Source: Streptomyces beigongshangae (GTDB lineage: Bacteria > Actinomycetota > Actinomycetes > Streptomycetales > Streptomycetaceae). Taken from it: a stretch of DNA of 47,448 nucleotides. Location of the stretch: positions 1 through 47,448 of the forward strand of contig NZ_JAHKJW010000046.1 of the NCBI RefSeq assembly GCF_019710745.1, given 5' to 3'. A program made the translations under genes and the position numbers. Position 1 is the stretch's first letter; each line of letters opens with the position of its first letter. Under the pieces are notes generated by a model. It was given only the letters and a program-made list of their open reading frames with translations. It did no database searches and had not been told where the DNA came from. Below, piece by piece: positions 1-7,133 of the stretch.

Positions 1-470
1 GCAGCTCCGGTGCCAACGCCGGCGCGGGTGGCGCAGGCGGCCTCGGCGGGGCCGGGGGATCCGCCGGCGGAGCGGGCGGCAACGCGGGCAACGGCGGGAC
101 CGGTCACGGCGGTGGTGCGGGCGGCAACGGCGGCGCCGGCGGCATCAACAGCTTCGGCAACGGAGGCAAGGGCGGCAGGGCCGGCAACGGCGGCAACGGC
201 AGCTCCGGCGGCGCCTACCCGGGCGGTGCCGCGGGTATCGGCGGTGCCGGCGGCATCAGCTCCGGAGGCATCAGCAACTTCGGCGGCAGGGGCGGCAACG
301 GGGGCAACGGGGGTGCCAAGTCCGGCGCCAGCGCCGATGGCGCCTGCGGTATCGGCGGAGCCGGCGGCAACGCCACCGGCGGCCTCCTCTACCAGGGCGG
401 CGACGGCGGTACCGGCGGAACCTTCGGTGGCGGAAGCCCCTGCGCGGACGGAGCCGACGGAACTCCGTGA
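1..470 (+). CDS. Gly-rich repeat protein, 5' end outside window
   Basis: The open frame enters from the left edge (first full codon at base 3) and stops at TGA 468-470, giving about 155 residues with no start in view. The protein is an irregular Gly-Gly-X repeat rich in Gly, Ala, Asn and Ser (GGNGGAGG, GNGGNG), with a short non-repetitive end SPCADGADGTP. Low-complexity proteins of this type in actinomycetes (PGRS-like or collagen-like) are usually exported and wall-associated, but the signal peptide would lie outside the window. A related but broken gene follows at 1327. A Met-starting frame also overlaps here, but its composition is only the Ala/Pro shadow of the Gly-rich frame. Function is unknown. 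Confidence 0.6.
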   Translation, partial: SSGANAGAGGAGGLGGAGGSAGGAGGNAGNGGTGHGGGAGGNGGAGGINSFGNGGKGGRAGNGGNGSSGGAYPGGAAGIGGAGGISSGGISNFGGRGGNGGNGGAKSGASADGACGIGGAGGNATGGLLYQGGDGGTGGTFGGGSPCADGADGTP

Positions 471-565
471 CCCGCCGTGACCCGCCGGGGAAGATGTCCG
501 GCGCCGCCCCGCGCAAGGACGTCTGCCCCCGTCCCGGGTGTACGGCGACATCCTGACCATCTCGT

Positions 566-595
566 CGCTGAGAGCCGGTGCACCGGCTCTCAGCG
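566..595. repeat. Perfect 30-bp palindrome downstream of Gly-rich gene
   Basis: The arms are CGCTGAGAGCCGGTG and its exact reverse complement, with no loop, about 95 bp after the stop of the Gly-rich gene. It has no T-run, so it could be a GC-rich actinomycete terminator, or an operator for the downstream small gene whose start is 152 bp away. The symmetry is read directly; the role is inferred. Confidence 0.6.
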
Positions 596-747
596 GCGAG
601 TCGCGTTCCGGGCGTCACCCGGCTCGGGACGGCACTCGCATACGACCGCCGACGCGAGGTCCGAAAAACCCATAAATGTCCTTGAAAAGTTCCCTTTATG
701 TATATTTTGGACGAACCGGATTTACAGGTACCAGCGGAGGAGTAGTC

Positions 748-867
748 ATGGGTTTGCCCGTCGTCGGCGGTTTGATCGACAGCGTGATCGGCATCGTCCT
801 GGGTGCGGTGAACGGCGTCGCCCCTCAGGTCGGCGCCCTCCTGAGAGGCTTGGGTCTGCCGGTGTGA
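748..867 (+). CDS. 39-residue hydrophobic peptide
   Basis: ATG 748 is preceded by a strong GGAGGAG ribosome binding site, and the product is 39 residues. It is nearly uncharged (one Asp at 11, one Arg at 33) and rich in Gly, Val, Leu and Ile, so it could form one membrane-spanning or amphipathic helix. Upstream DNA (670-710) is unusually A/T-rich and contains a TATATT hexamer at 701. The frame continues further upstream, but the ribosome binding site decides this start. No homologous family is recognised. Possibilities are a small membrane or surface-active peptide made with the flanking Gly-rich wall proteins, or a toxin-like peptide. A non-coding explanation is not excluded. Confidence 0.55.
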   Translation: MGLPVVGGLIDSVIGIVLGAVNGVAPQVGALLRGLGLPV

Positions 868-1326
868 GCGGTCCGGTATCCAGCACTCGGTTCAGCCTCC
901 GCCTGCGGGCGACCCGGTCCCGGATCGCGAGAGGGGAGGCAGACAACCGAATGGCCCAGGACTGAGGGAGGCTTCCCGGCGGCCGCCCGGACACTTCGTC
1001 ACCGGTTTCACGGAAACCGCACGCGCGTTCCGCCCCGCAGATCACCCCGCCCCCCGTCGGCGGGACGACCGCCCTTCGGCAGGCCGGAGGGCGGTCATGT
1101 CCTTTCGTCCGGCGCGGCGCGGTCCAGGGCCCCGGCCCGTCCGCCCCTCCACCGGCCCCCGGGCGTCGACCCACACCCCACAGAAGTACTTACAAGCCAA
1201 TTTATCGTTGATTAATCTGCTTAACTACATTTCATCATCTAAATATTACTGAGATATATCATTCCTCCATAAGATGGGTGTTGTCAGCTGAGAACCACTT
1301 CGGCTGCACAACGAAAGGCGTCCCCC
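868..1326. other. Gene-free stretch with AT-rich tract
   Basis: No supportable gene. It holds a terminator-like hairpin (1067-1096) and a markedly AT-rich tract at about 1185-1275, very unlike the surrounding DNA. This tract is probably the promoter region of the broken Gly-rich gene, with a GAAAGG ribosome-binding-like sequence at 1313. Confidence 0.5.
1067..1096 (+). terminator. Hairpin terminator candidate
   Basis: GACCGCCCTTCGG pairs with CCGGAGGGCGGTC with one mismatch and a short loop, followed by ATGTCCTTTC. It lies 200 bp after the small peptide gene and before the next gene, so it probably ends that transcript. Confidence 0.5.
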
Positions 1327-1700
1327 AAGCGCCGTACGCGCACCATCGCCGTTCCCCAGACCCTTCTCATCGCCGCGCTCGCGGTAGCAGGCCTCACCGC
1401 TCCCCCGTGCTCGCCTCCGCGGGCCCCGAGACAGCAGCGAGCAACACCCGGACCCACACCGGCCTCGGCATTCTGGGGCTGCCCGGCAGCAACGGAGCCG
1501 ATGGCGTGGGGAACAACGGCGGACTCGGCGGTGTGGGCGGCACCGGCGACGGCAAGGGCAGTGTCGGCGCCGCCGGCGGTGCCGCCAGCCCGGTCTGCCC
1601 GGGCAAGCCCGGCGGCAACGGCACCGCGGCCACGTTCAGCGCTGACGGCACCACGGGTGCGACCGGCGCCCGCGAGCCTGCCGGGGAGGTCCGGGCCGTG
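1327..1700 (+). pseudogene. Broken secreted Gly-rich protein gene
   Basis: One frame from 1327 encodes a good signal peptide (KRRTRTIAVPQTLLIAALAV...AGLTAP), but there is no ATG, GTG or TTG where the ribosome-binding-like GAAAGG would place it. At a run of five C (1402-1406) the sense passes into another frame, giving VLASAGPETAAS and then Gly-rich repeats (GVGNNGGLGGVGGTGDGKG). The Gly-rich frame then runs without a proper end into the antisense of the MerR gene. A missing start, a one-base loss in a C run and a lost 3' end all indicate a decayed paralogue of the gene at the left edge. A sequencing error could explain the frameshift but not the missing start. Confidence 0.6.
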
Positions 1701-1729
1701 CCCGCGGAGCCGCAGGACCACGCCGGTGC

Positions 1730-2077
1730 TCAGGCCCGGCGGTTGTCGGCCGCCTCGATGAGGTCGTCGAGGCGGGCGAGCGTGGCGGTGAGCTGGTCGA
1801 TCCGCTCCCTGACGCGGGCGCGTTCGGCGGCGAGCATGGCCCGCTGGTGGGCGGTCGTGGTGTCCGTGTCGATGCAGGGGATCAGTTCGGCGATACGGCT
1901 GCTGGACAGGCCCGCGGCGTAGAGCTGCTGGAAGACGCGGACCCGGTCGACGGCTCCTTCGGCGTACTCGCGCTGACCTCCGGGGCCGCGATCGGGCGTG
2001 AGGAGCCCCTGCTCCTCGTAGTAGCGCAGCGCGCGGACACTCACTCCGGAGCGCCGGGCGACCTCTCCGATGCGCAC
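1730..2077 (-). CDS. MerR-family transcriptional regulator
   Basis: 115 residues. The N-terminal winged helix-turn-helix is classical (MRIGEVARRSGVSVRALRYY), followed by EEQGLLTPDR and a C-terminal coiled coil (about residues 75-110) for dimerisation. It has no Cys cluster or ligand domain, so it belongs to the short MerR type, not the metal sensors. It is divergent from the short-chain dehydrogenase at 2153, and a MerR-type dyad lies in the shared 75-bp gap, so it probably controls that gene and perhaps itself. The inducer cannot be told from sequence. Confidence 0.92.
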   Translation of the reverse strand: MRIGEVARRSGVSVRALRYYEEQGLLTPDRGPGGQREYAEGAVDRVRVFQQLYAAGLSSSRIAELIPCIDTDTTTAHQRAMLAAERARVRERIDQLTATLARLDDLIEAADNRRA

Positions 2078-2113
2078 GCCGTCCTCTTCTCGTCGGCACC
2101 TGGACTTCAGGAC

Positions 2114-2145
2114 TTGAACCTGACGTCAGCGGTAGGTTTTAGCGT
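2114..2145 (+). promoter_or_regulatory. MerR-type promoter and operator
   Basis: A -35-like TTGAAC (2114-2119) and a -10-like TAGCGT (2140-2145) are separated by about 20 bp, longer than the usual 17. The spacer contains the dyad AACCT-N12-AGGTT (2117-2138). Long spacers with a dyad between the hexamers are the hallmark of MerR-activated promoters. Transcription would start very close to ATG 2153, giving a nearly leaderless mRNA. Confidence 0.6.
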
Positions 2146-2152
2146 ACCGGAC

Positions 2153-2899
2153 ATGACCACACCGAACACGAAACACACCACCCGTATCGAGGGCGCCGTC
2201 GCGCTCGTGACCGGCGCCAACCGGGGACTGGGCAGTCATTTCGCCCGACAGCTCCTGGAACGCGGCGCCACGCGTGTGTACGCGGCGGCCAGGCGTCCGG
2301 GGCCGGTCGACCTCGACCTGCCCGGCGTCGTACCGCTGCGGCTGGACATCACGGACGAGGACGAGGTCCGAGCGGCGGCGGCCACGGCGGCCGACGTGAC
2401 GCTCCTGGTGAACAACGCCGGGGTCACCCACTTCACCAGCCTCCTCACCGCCGACCTGGCGGCCGTCCGCGCGGAGATGGACACGAACTTCTGGGGCACA
2501 CTGGCCGTCGTGCGGGCGTTCGCCCCGGTGCTCACGGCCAACGGGGGCGGGACGGTCCTCAACGTACTGTCCGCGCAGTCCTGGCACGCTTCACCGGGCA
2601 ACAACGGCTACCACGCCAGCAAGGCGGCCCAGTGGGCGCTGACGAACGGCCTGCGGATGGAGCTCGCCGGGCGGGGCACGCTCGTGACCGGGCTTCACCT
2701 GGGAGCCGTAGACACCGACTTCAGCGCCTCCTACGACGGACCCAAGGGCGATCCGGCCGCCACCGTACGCGCCGCCCTGGACGGGATCGAGGCGGGAGCG
2801 GCCGAGGTGCTCGCCGACGACTGGAGCGCGCACGTCAAGAAGTCACTGTCCGAGGATCCCGTCCGGCTGCACGACGAGATCCGCGCGGGCATCATCTGA
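2153..2899 (+). CDS. Short-chain dehydrogenase/reductase
   Basis: 248 residues, normal for classical SDRs. It has the NAD(P)-binding TGANRGLG (residues 20-27), NNAG (87-90), a catalytic Ser near 140, and YHASK (Tyr153, Lys157). Arg24 in the glycine motif favours NADP(H). ATG 2153 was chosen because it sits just after the MerR-type promoter; the open frame upstream has no ribosome binding site. The substrate is unknown. Regulation by the divergent MerR protein is likely. The last 57 bases overlap the convergent cupin gene. Confidence 0.9.
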   Translation: MTTPNTKHTTRIEGAVALVTGANRGLGSHFARQLLERGATRVYAAARRPGPVDLDLPGVVPLRLDITDEDEVRAAAATAADVTLLVNNAGVTHFTSLLTADLAAVRAEMDTNFWGTLAVVRAFAPVLTANGGGTVLNVLSAQSWHASPGNNGYHASKAAQWALTNGLRMELAGRGTLVTGLHLGAVDTDFSASYDGPKGDPAATVRAALDGIEAGAAEVLADDWSAHVKKSLSEDPVRLHDEIRAGII

Positions 2900-3352
2900 C
2901 CGGGTTCTGATCGGTTTCTGATCGGGCCGCTCCGGTACGGCGTACCCGGGCACCGAGGGCCAGCGGACGGTCAGTACCACCGACTCCTCCTCCGCGGTCC
3001 AGGAGTGGTCCACTCCCTCGCCCCAGACGACGTAGTCGCCCTGTTCCTCCAGGAGCACGTCGCGGCCGGGGAACTCCATGCGGAAGCGGCCCGAGACGAG
3101 CACCAGGACGGCGGTGCGCACCTCGCCCTCCACCCACCGGGTCCGCCGCTCGCCACGCGGATGGACGCCCCACTTGACCTCCACGGCCTCGCTGTGGCGG
3201 GGGTCGCCGTGGTCCCTGAAGTGCCCGAGCAGCCATCCCCGGTCCAGGGCCGCGTCCTTGCCCGCGTTGCCCACGTACACGCCGTCCACGCCGTTCGTAC
3301 CGTCCACGCCGTCCACGCCGCCGTCCACGCCGCCGTCCCCGCCGTCATCCAT
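2843..3352 (-). CDS. Cupin-domain protein
   Basis: 169 residues. A low-complexity Asp/Gly/Val start (GGVDGGVDGVDG, about residues 5-25) precedes a single small beta-barrel cupin, seen in VKWGVHPRGERR, LVLVSGRFRMEFPG, DYVVWGEGVDHSW and ESVVLTVRWP. Only one clear metal-type His region (GVDHSW) is visible, so an enzymatic role is uncertain. The gene starts 48 bp after the glycosyltransferase stop on the same strand and may be co-transcribed with it. Its C-terminal tail overlaps the SDR gene by 57 bp, so translation may really end earlier in relatives. The repeat at the N-terminus makes the exact start uncertain. Confidence 0.75.
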   Translation of the reverse strand: MDDGGDGGVDGGVDGVDGTNGVDGVYVGNAGKDAALDRGWLLGHFRDHGDPRHSEAVEVKWGVHPRGERRTRWVEGEVRTAVLVLVSGRFRMEFPGRDVLLEEQGDYVVWGEGVDHSWTAEEESVVLTVRWPSVPGYAVPERPDQKPIRTRSDDARADLVVQPDGILGQ

Positions 3353-3400
3353 GCGCCCGCACGCTAGCAGCCCGCCCGGGGACGGCCGCGTGCCTGCTGT

Positions 3401-4687
3401 TCAGCGCAGGGCGTCGTACAGCAGGCGCGCGGCCGTCTCCGCTCCGTCCGTGCGCATCCCGGCGCTCACGGCCTCCGCCCGTGCCCGCGTCCCGGGTGCC
3501 AGGACCGTCCTGATCGCGGCGTCCAGGGCGTCGTCGGTCAGGGCCGGACCGTCGAGGGCCGCGCCGATCTCCAGGTCCGCCACCCGGCCGGCCCAGTACG
3601 GGTTGTCCGCCAGTCGGAGAGGTACCACCACCTGCGGCGTGCCCGCCCGGGCCGCCGTCTGCGTCGTACCCGCGCCTCCGTGGTGCACCACCGCGGCCAC
3701 CCGGGGGAACAGGGTCTGATGGCTGACCTCTCCGATGGCGAAGCAGTCGTCCCGGCCGTCGTCCCGGCCGTCGGTCAGGTCCAGGTCCAGCTCCGCCCAG
3801 CCCCGGGAGACGAGTACGCGGCGGCCCTGCGCGCGGATCGCCTCCACGGTCCTGCGGGCGATGTCCGGTGCCGGGGTCATGCTGCCGAAGCCCACGTAGA
3901 CCGGCGGGGTGCCCGCGTCCAGGAACGCCAGCAGGTCGGCAGGGAGCGGGCGTTCGTCCGGCAGGAACCACGCGCCGGTCTGGGTCACATCGATCACGTC
4001 GGTCATATCGGCCACGCCGGCCACGCCGGCCACGCCGGTCACGCCGGTCACGCCATGGTCCGGCGTCCCGCGCCACGGTCCCAGGACTGGGTCCGCCGCC
4101 AGCCACGGCCGGTCGCTGTAGACGTGGTCGCGGACGTCGCCCACCGGCGGCAGGCCGAGCACGGCCCGGTGGGCGTTGAGCTGTTCGCGGAACTGCGCGT
4201 TCACGTGGCGGGCGTCCAGGTCCCACAGCGTCCGGTTGTCGCTCGACCCCGGCTCCGGCCAGCCCGGTCGCGGGGGCGGCGCGTGGTGGGGCGACGGGAG
4301 GTTGACCGCCGCGTAACAGGTGTACACGTAGCGGATGTCCGCCGCCTCGGCCACCGACCGCGCGGCGATCTGCGCCAGCCCGGCCGCCACCAGCGCGTCG
4401 CAGCCGTCGGCCGCCACGGGGAAGAGGTCGAACTGCGCGTCGAGCATCTCGGTGCGGTAGCGGGCCAGGTCCGCCGCCGACGGCACGCCCGCGCCGCGCA
4501 TCAGCTCCTTCACCGGCGGTCCGACCGGCACCAGTCGCACATCGAGGTCCGCCAGCCGCCGTGCGAACTCCTCGTCCGGCGGGGCGCACATCCGCACCTC
4601 CACGCCGAGCTCCCGCAACCGCACCGCGAGCGCGACCAGCGGTTCGACGTCGCCGCGCGTGCCGTACGTGGACAGCAACACCCGCAT
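3401..4687 (-). CDS. MGT/Gtf-type glycosyltransferase (GT1)
   Basis: 428 residues, two Rossmann halves. The N-terminus MRVLLSTYGTRGDVEPLVAL is the acceptor-domain start typical of macrolide and glycopeptide glycosyltransferases. The donor-binding signature HHGGAGTT is near residue 340, and PPVYVGFGSM lies before it. Such enzymes transfer a sugar from an NDP-sugar to a natural product or xenobiotic. The start at 4687 has a GAGGG ribosome binding site; a longer frame lacks one. Residues about 215-235 hold a Val-Thr-Gly/Val-Ala-Gly repeat encoded by a 9-bp tandem repeat, probably a surface loop. The nearby nucleotidyltransferase at 4916 could supply an activated sugar, but this is inference. Confidence 0.88.
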   Translation of the reverse strand: MRVLLSTYGTRGDVEPLVALAVRLRELGVEVRMCAPPDEEFARRLADLDVRLVPVGPPVKELMRGAGVPSAADLARYRTEMLDAQFDLFPVAADGCDALVAAGLAQIAARSVAEAADIRYVYTCYAAVNLPSPHHAPPPRPGWPEPGSSDNRTLWDLDARHVNAQFREQLNAHRAVLGLPPVGDVRDHVYSDRPWLAADPVLGPWRGTPDHGVTGVTGVAGVAGVADMTDVIDVTQTGAWFLPDERPLPADLLAFLDAGTPPVYVGFGSMTPAPDIARRTVEAIRAQGRRVLVSRGWAELDLDLTDGRDDGRDDCFAIGEVSHQTLFPRVAAVVHHGGAGTTQTAARAGTPQVVVPLRLADNPYWAGRVADLEIGAALDGPALTDDALDAAIRTVLAPGTRARAEAVSAGMRTDGAETAARLLYDALR

Positions 4688-4770
4688 CCCGCACCCTCTT
4701 TCGTTCCGTTGTCGACGGCTGCGCGTGGGCCCCGGCGGGTGCGCGGCAGCAGTGTACGACGCGTGGTGCC

Positions 4771-4805
4771 GGTCGCGGCAGTGATCCACGATCACTGCCG
4801 CGACC
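4771..4805. promoter_or_regulatory. Perfect 15-bp inverted repeat between divergent genes
   Basis: GGTCGCGGCAGTGAT and its exact reverse complement are separated by CCACG. It lies between the divergent glycosyltransferase (start 4687) and nucleotidyltransferase (start 4916). The position suits an operator shared by both genes; a stable hairpin in either leader is the alternative. Confidence 0.65.
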
Positions 4806-4915
4806 AGGCAACGGAGGGCGTTTTGCCCTCTCGCGCGGGCCGTCGTCAGTGGCTACGGTGATCGTCGGCGCGCCCCCGGGGCTCCCGCCCGTCAACGCAC
4901 CCCGAAGGGGACCGC

Positions 4916-5620
4916 ATGCATCGTTCGTCCGTGCCCGTCCCCGACGTCTCGGTCATCCTGCCGTGCGCCGGGTTCGGAACGCGTTTCGGGGCGCCCTACT
5001 CGAAGGAACTCCACTGTCTGGCGCCCGGGGTCACCGTGCTGGACCGCAGTCTTGAGGCCGTCGTCGAACTGGCCAGGAGCGGGCTCTCCGTACGCCTGGT
5101 CGTCGTGTTCGAGACGCACAAGATGGACACGGTGAGCTATCTGGCGCGCTACGCGGAGACCTTCCAGATCGTCTTCGTCTACCAGGACCAGTCGTCGCAA
5201 CCGGAACTCGACGGGGCGATCCGGTCCGCCCTGCCGATGACGCACGGGCCGGTGGCGCTCGTCCTGCCGGACATCGTTGTCACAGGTGCGGGCAGCACCG
5301 GCAGTCTGCTCGCCGCACTGCGGCACACGGAGGTGGCGGGCTGGAGCGTGGTGGCCGCCGAGGAGCACGACCCCGACACGCTGCGGCAGATGGGCGCGCT
5401 GGCCCTGGTCGAGGGGGACGGCGGCAGGACCGTCGGGGCGGCCGTCGACAAACCCGCCGACCCGTCGGCCTACAACGCGTTCTGGGGCATGGTGGCGGCC
5501 GCCGAGGGGCATGCGCACCGGCTGCCGGATGTGGTCCGCAAAGGCGCGGACAGCCCGCTGGCGGGCGCGAGCGCCGTCATGGTGGAGGGGATCGTCAACT
5601 ACAACACCTCGGCGGGCTGA
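4916..5620 (+). CDS. Nucleotidyltransferase (sugar-nucleotide type)
   Basis: 234 residues. The N-terminus carries a nucleotide-binding signature, LPCAGFGTRFGAPYSKE (residues 15-31), the GxGTR...P..KE pattern of NTP-transferases. LVLPDIVV near residue 118 matches the metal-binding region of the family. GAAVDKPADP and NAFWGM resemble product-binding segments of glucose-1-phosphate nucleotidyltransferases. The protein is slightly shorter than typical 240-290 residue enzymes. Likely role: joining a sugar phosphate to a nucleotide for the neighbouring glycosyltransferase. The exact sugar cannot be told. The ribosome binding site AAGGGGA lies just before ATG 4916. Confidence 0.8.
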   Translation: MHRSSVPVPDVSVILPCAGFGTRFGAPYSKELHCLAPGVTVLDRSLEAVVELARSGLSVRLVVVFETHKMDTVSYLARYAETFQIVFVYQDQSSQPELDGAIRSALPMTHGPVALVLPDIVVTGAGSTGSLLAALRHTEVAGWSVVAAEEHDPDTLRQMGALALVEGDGGRTVGAAVDKPADPSAYNAFWGMVAAAEGHAHRLPDVVRKGADSPLAGASAVMVEGIVNYNTSAG

Positions 5621-5650
5621 CGCCCCGGGCGGCAGTCACCGGGTGACCGG

Positions 5651-6820
5651 CTACAGCCGCTGGATGATCGTCCCCGTCGCCAGCGCCCCGCCCGCGCACA
5701 TCGTGATGAGCGCGAACTCCTTGTCCCGCCGCTCCAGTTCGTGCAGCGCGGTCGTGATGAGCCGGGCCCCCGTGGCGCCCACCGGGTGGCCGAGGGCGAT
5801 CCCGCCGCCGTTGACGTTCACCTTCTCCAGGTCCTGCTCGAAGACCCGCGCCCAGCTCAGCACCACGGACGCGAACGCCTCGTTGACCTCGACCAGGTCG
5901 ATGTCCTTCAGGGACATGCCCGCCTTGCCCAGGACGGCCTTCGTCGCGTCGATCGGGCCGTCGAGGTGGAAGTGCGGGTCGGCGCCGACCAGGGCCTGGG
6001 CCACGATCCGGGCGCGCGGGCGCAGCTTCAGCGCCCGCGCCATCCGCTTCGACGCCCACATCATCGCGCAGGCCCCGTCGGAGATCTGGGAGGAGTTGCC
6101 CGCGGTGTGGACGGCCGTCGGCATGACCGGCTTCAGCCTCGCCAGGGCCTCCATGGAGGTGTCGCGCAGCCCTTCGTCGCGGTCCACCAGCCGCCACATG
6201 CCCTGTCCGGCCGCCTGTTCCTCCTCCGTGGTCGGCACCTGCACGGCGAACGTCTCGCGCTTGAAGCGCTCCTCGGACCAGGCGGCGTGGGCCCGCTCCT
6301 GCGAGAGGAGTCCCAGCGCGTCGACGTCCTCCCTGGTCAGCCCCCGGTGGCGGGCGATCCGCTCGGCCGCCTCGAACTGGTTCGGCAGGTCCACGTTCCA
6401 CTCGTCGGGGAACGGTTTGCCCGGCCCGTGCCTGGACCCGGAGCCCAGCGGCACCCGCGACATCGCCTCGACGCCGCAGGAGATGCCGATGTCGATCACG
6501 CCCGTCGCGACCATGTTGGCGACCAGGTGCGACGCCTGCTGGGAGGAGCCGCACTGGCAGTCGACCGTCGTCGCGGCGGTCTCGTACGGCAGGCCCATGG
6601 TGAGCCAGGCGACGCGCGCGGGGTTCATGGACTGCTCGCCGGCGTGCGTCACCGTGCCGCCGACGATCTGCTCGACGCAGTCCGCGTGGATGCCGGTGCG
6701 GCCGAGGAGTTCCCGGTAGGTCTCGCCCAGGAGGTAGGCGGGGTGCAGGTTGGCGAGCGCGCCGCCGCGCTTGCCGATGGGGGTGCGTACGGCTTCGACG
6801 ATCACGGGTTCCGCGGCCAT
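5651..6820 (-). CDS. Acetyl-CoA acetyltransferase, FadA5-like steroid thiolase
   Basis: 389 residues, full length for a thiolase. The nucleophile is Cys90 in DCQCGSSQQA. The catalytic His345 is in GGGIALGHPVGATGAR and the second Cys375 in MCAGGALATG; NEAFA is also present. The CGSSQQA active site and the divergent CYP125-like partner resemble the mycobacterial fadA5-cyp125 pair, where the thiolase cleaves the cholesterol side-chain CoA ester. The start has a GAGGA ribosome binding site. A KstR-type operator lies 60 bp upstream, so derepression by a steroid-CoA ligand is plausible. General fatty-acid thiolase activity is the alternative. Confidence 0.88.
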   Translation of the reverse strand: MAAEPVIVEAVRTPIGKRGGALANLHPAYLLGETYRELLGRTGIHADCVEQIVGGTVTHAGEQSMNPARVAWLTMGLPYETAATTVDCQCGSSQQASHLVANMVATGVIDIGISCGVEAMSRVPLGSGSRHGPGKPFPDEWNVDLPNQFEAAERIARHRGLTREDVDALGLLSQERAHAAWSEERFKRETFAVQVPTTEEEQAAGQGMWRLVDRDEGLRDTSMEALARLKPVMPTAVHTAGNSSQISDGACAMMWASKRMARALKLRPRARIVAQALVGADPHFHLDGPIDATKAVLGKAGMSLKDIDLVEVNEAFASVVLSWARVFEQDLEKVNVNGGGIALGHPVGATGARLITTALHELERRDKEFALITMCAGGALATGTIIQRL

Positions 6821-7133
6821 GGGAGTCCTCTCCTCGGGTCACCCGCGCGGCGCGGGCGTCCCGGCGCACCCGCCACGCTGAACTAGTACGCGTTCTAGTT
6901 ATGTGTGCAGTCTGCTGACCCGGCGTCCGCCACCGCAAGGGTCGTGCAGCCCTTGGAGTAGCGATCTGCACGTATGCGGCACGGAATCGCACCCTTGCGC
7001 GGACGCACGTACCGCGTACGGAATTCAGCGCGGCATGCCTCTTGCCTCTTGTAGAACCCGTTACTACCTTCTCGGCAATTCCCGGTTCCTGATGGGTCGT
7101 CAGAGGACGGCCGTCGTACGACCTGGAGGCCCG
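6821..7133. other. Divergent promoter region of thiolase and P450
   Basis: 313 bp without a gene. It contains the KstR-type operator at 6881-6900 close to the thiolase start and a longer leader before the P450. An overlapping frame from 6903 reaches the P450 in phase but has no ribosome binding site. Confidence 0.6.
6881..6900. promoter_or_regulatory. KstR-type operator
   Basis: AACTAGTACGCGTTCTAGTT is a near-perfect 20-bp palindrome, with one mismatched pair. It closely resembles the TAGAAC-N2-GTTCTA type palindrome known for KstR, the TetR-family repressor of steroid degradation genes in mycolic-acid actinomycetes. It lies between a FadA5-like thiolase and a CYP125-like P450, genes that KstR controls in Mycobacterium. 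No kstR gene is in the window. Confidence 0.7.

Noticed and set aside
3401..5620. Natural-product biosynthetic gene cluster
   Set aside because: A glycosyltransferase and a nucleotidyltransferase alone, without PKS, NRPS or deoxysugar genes, do not make a cluster.
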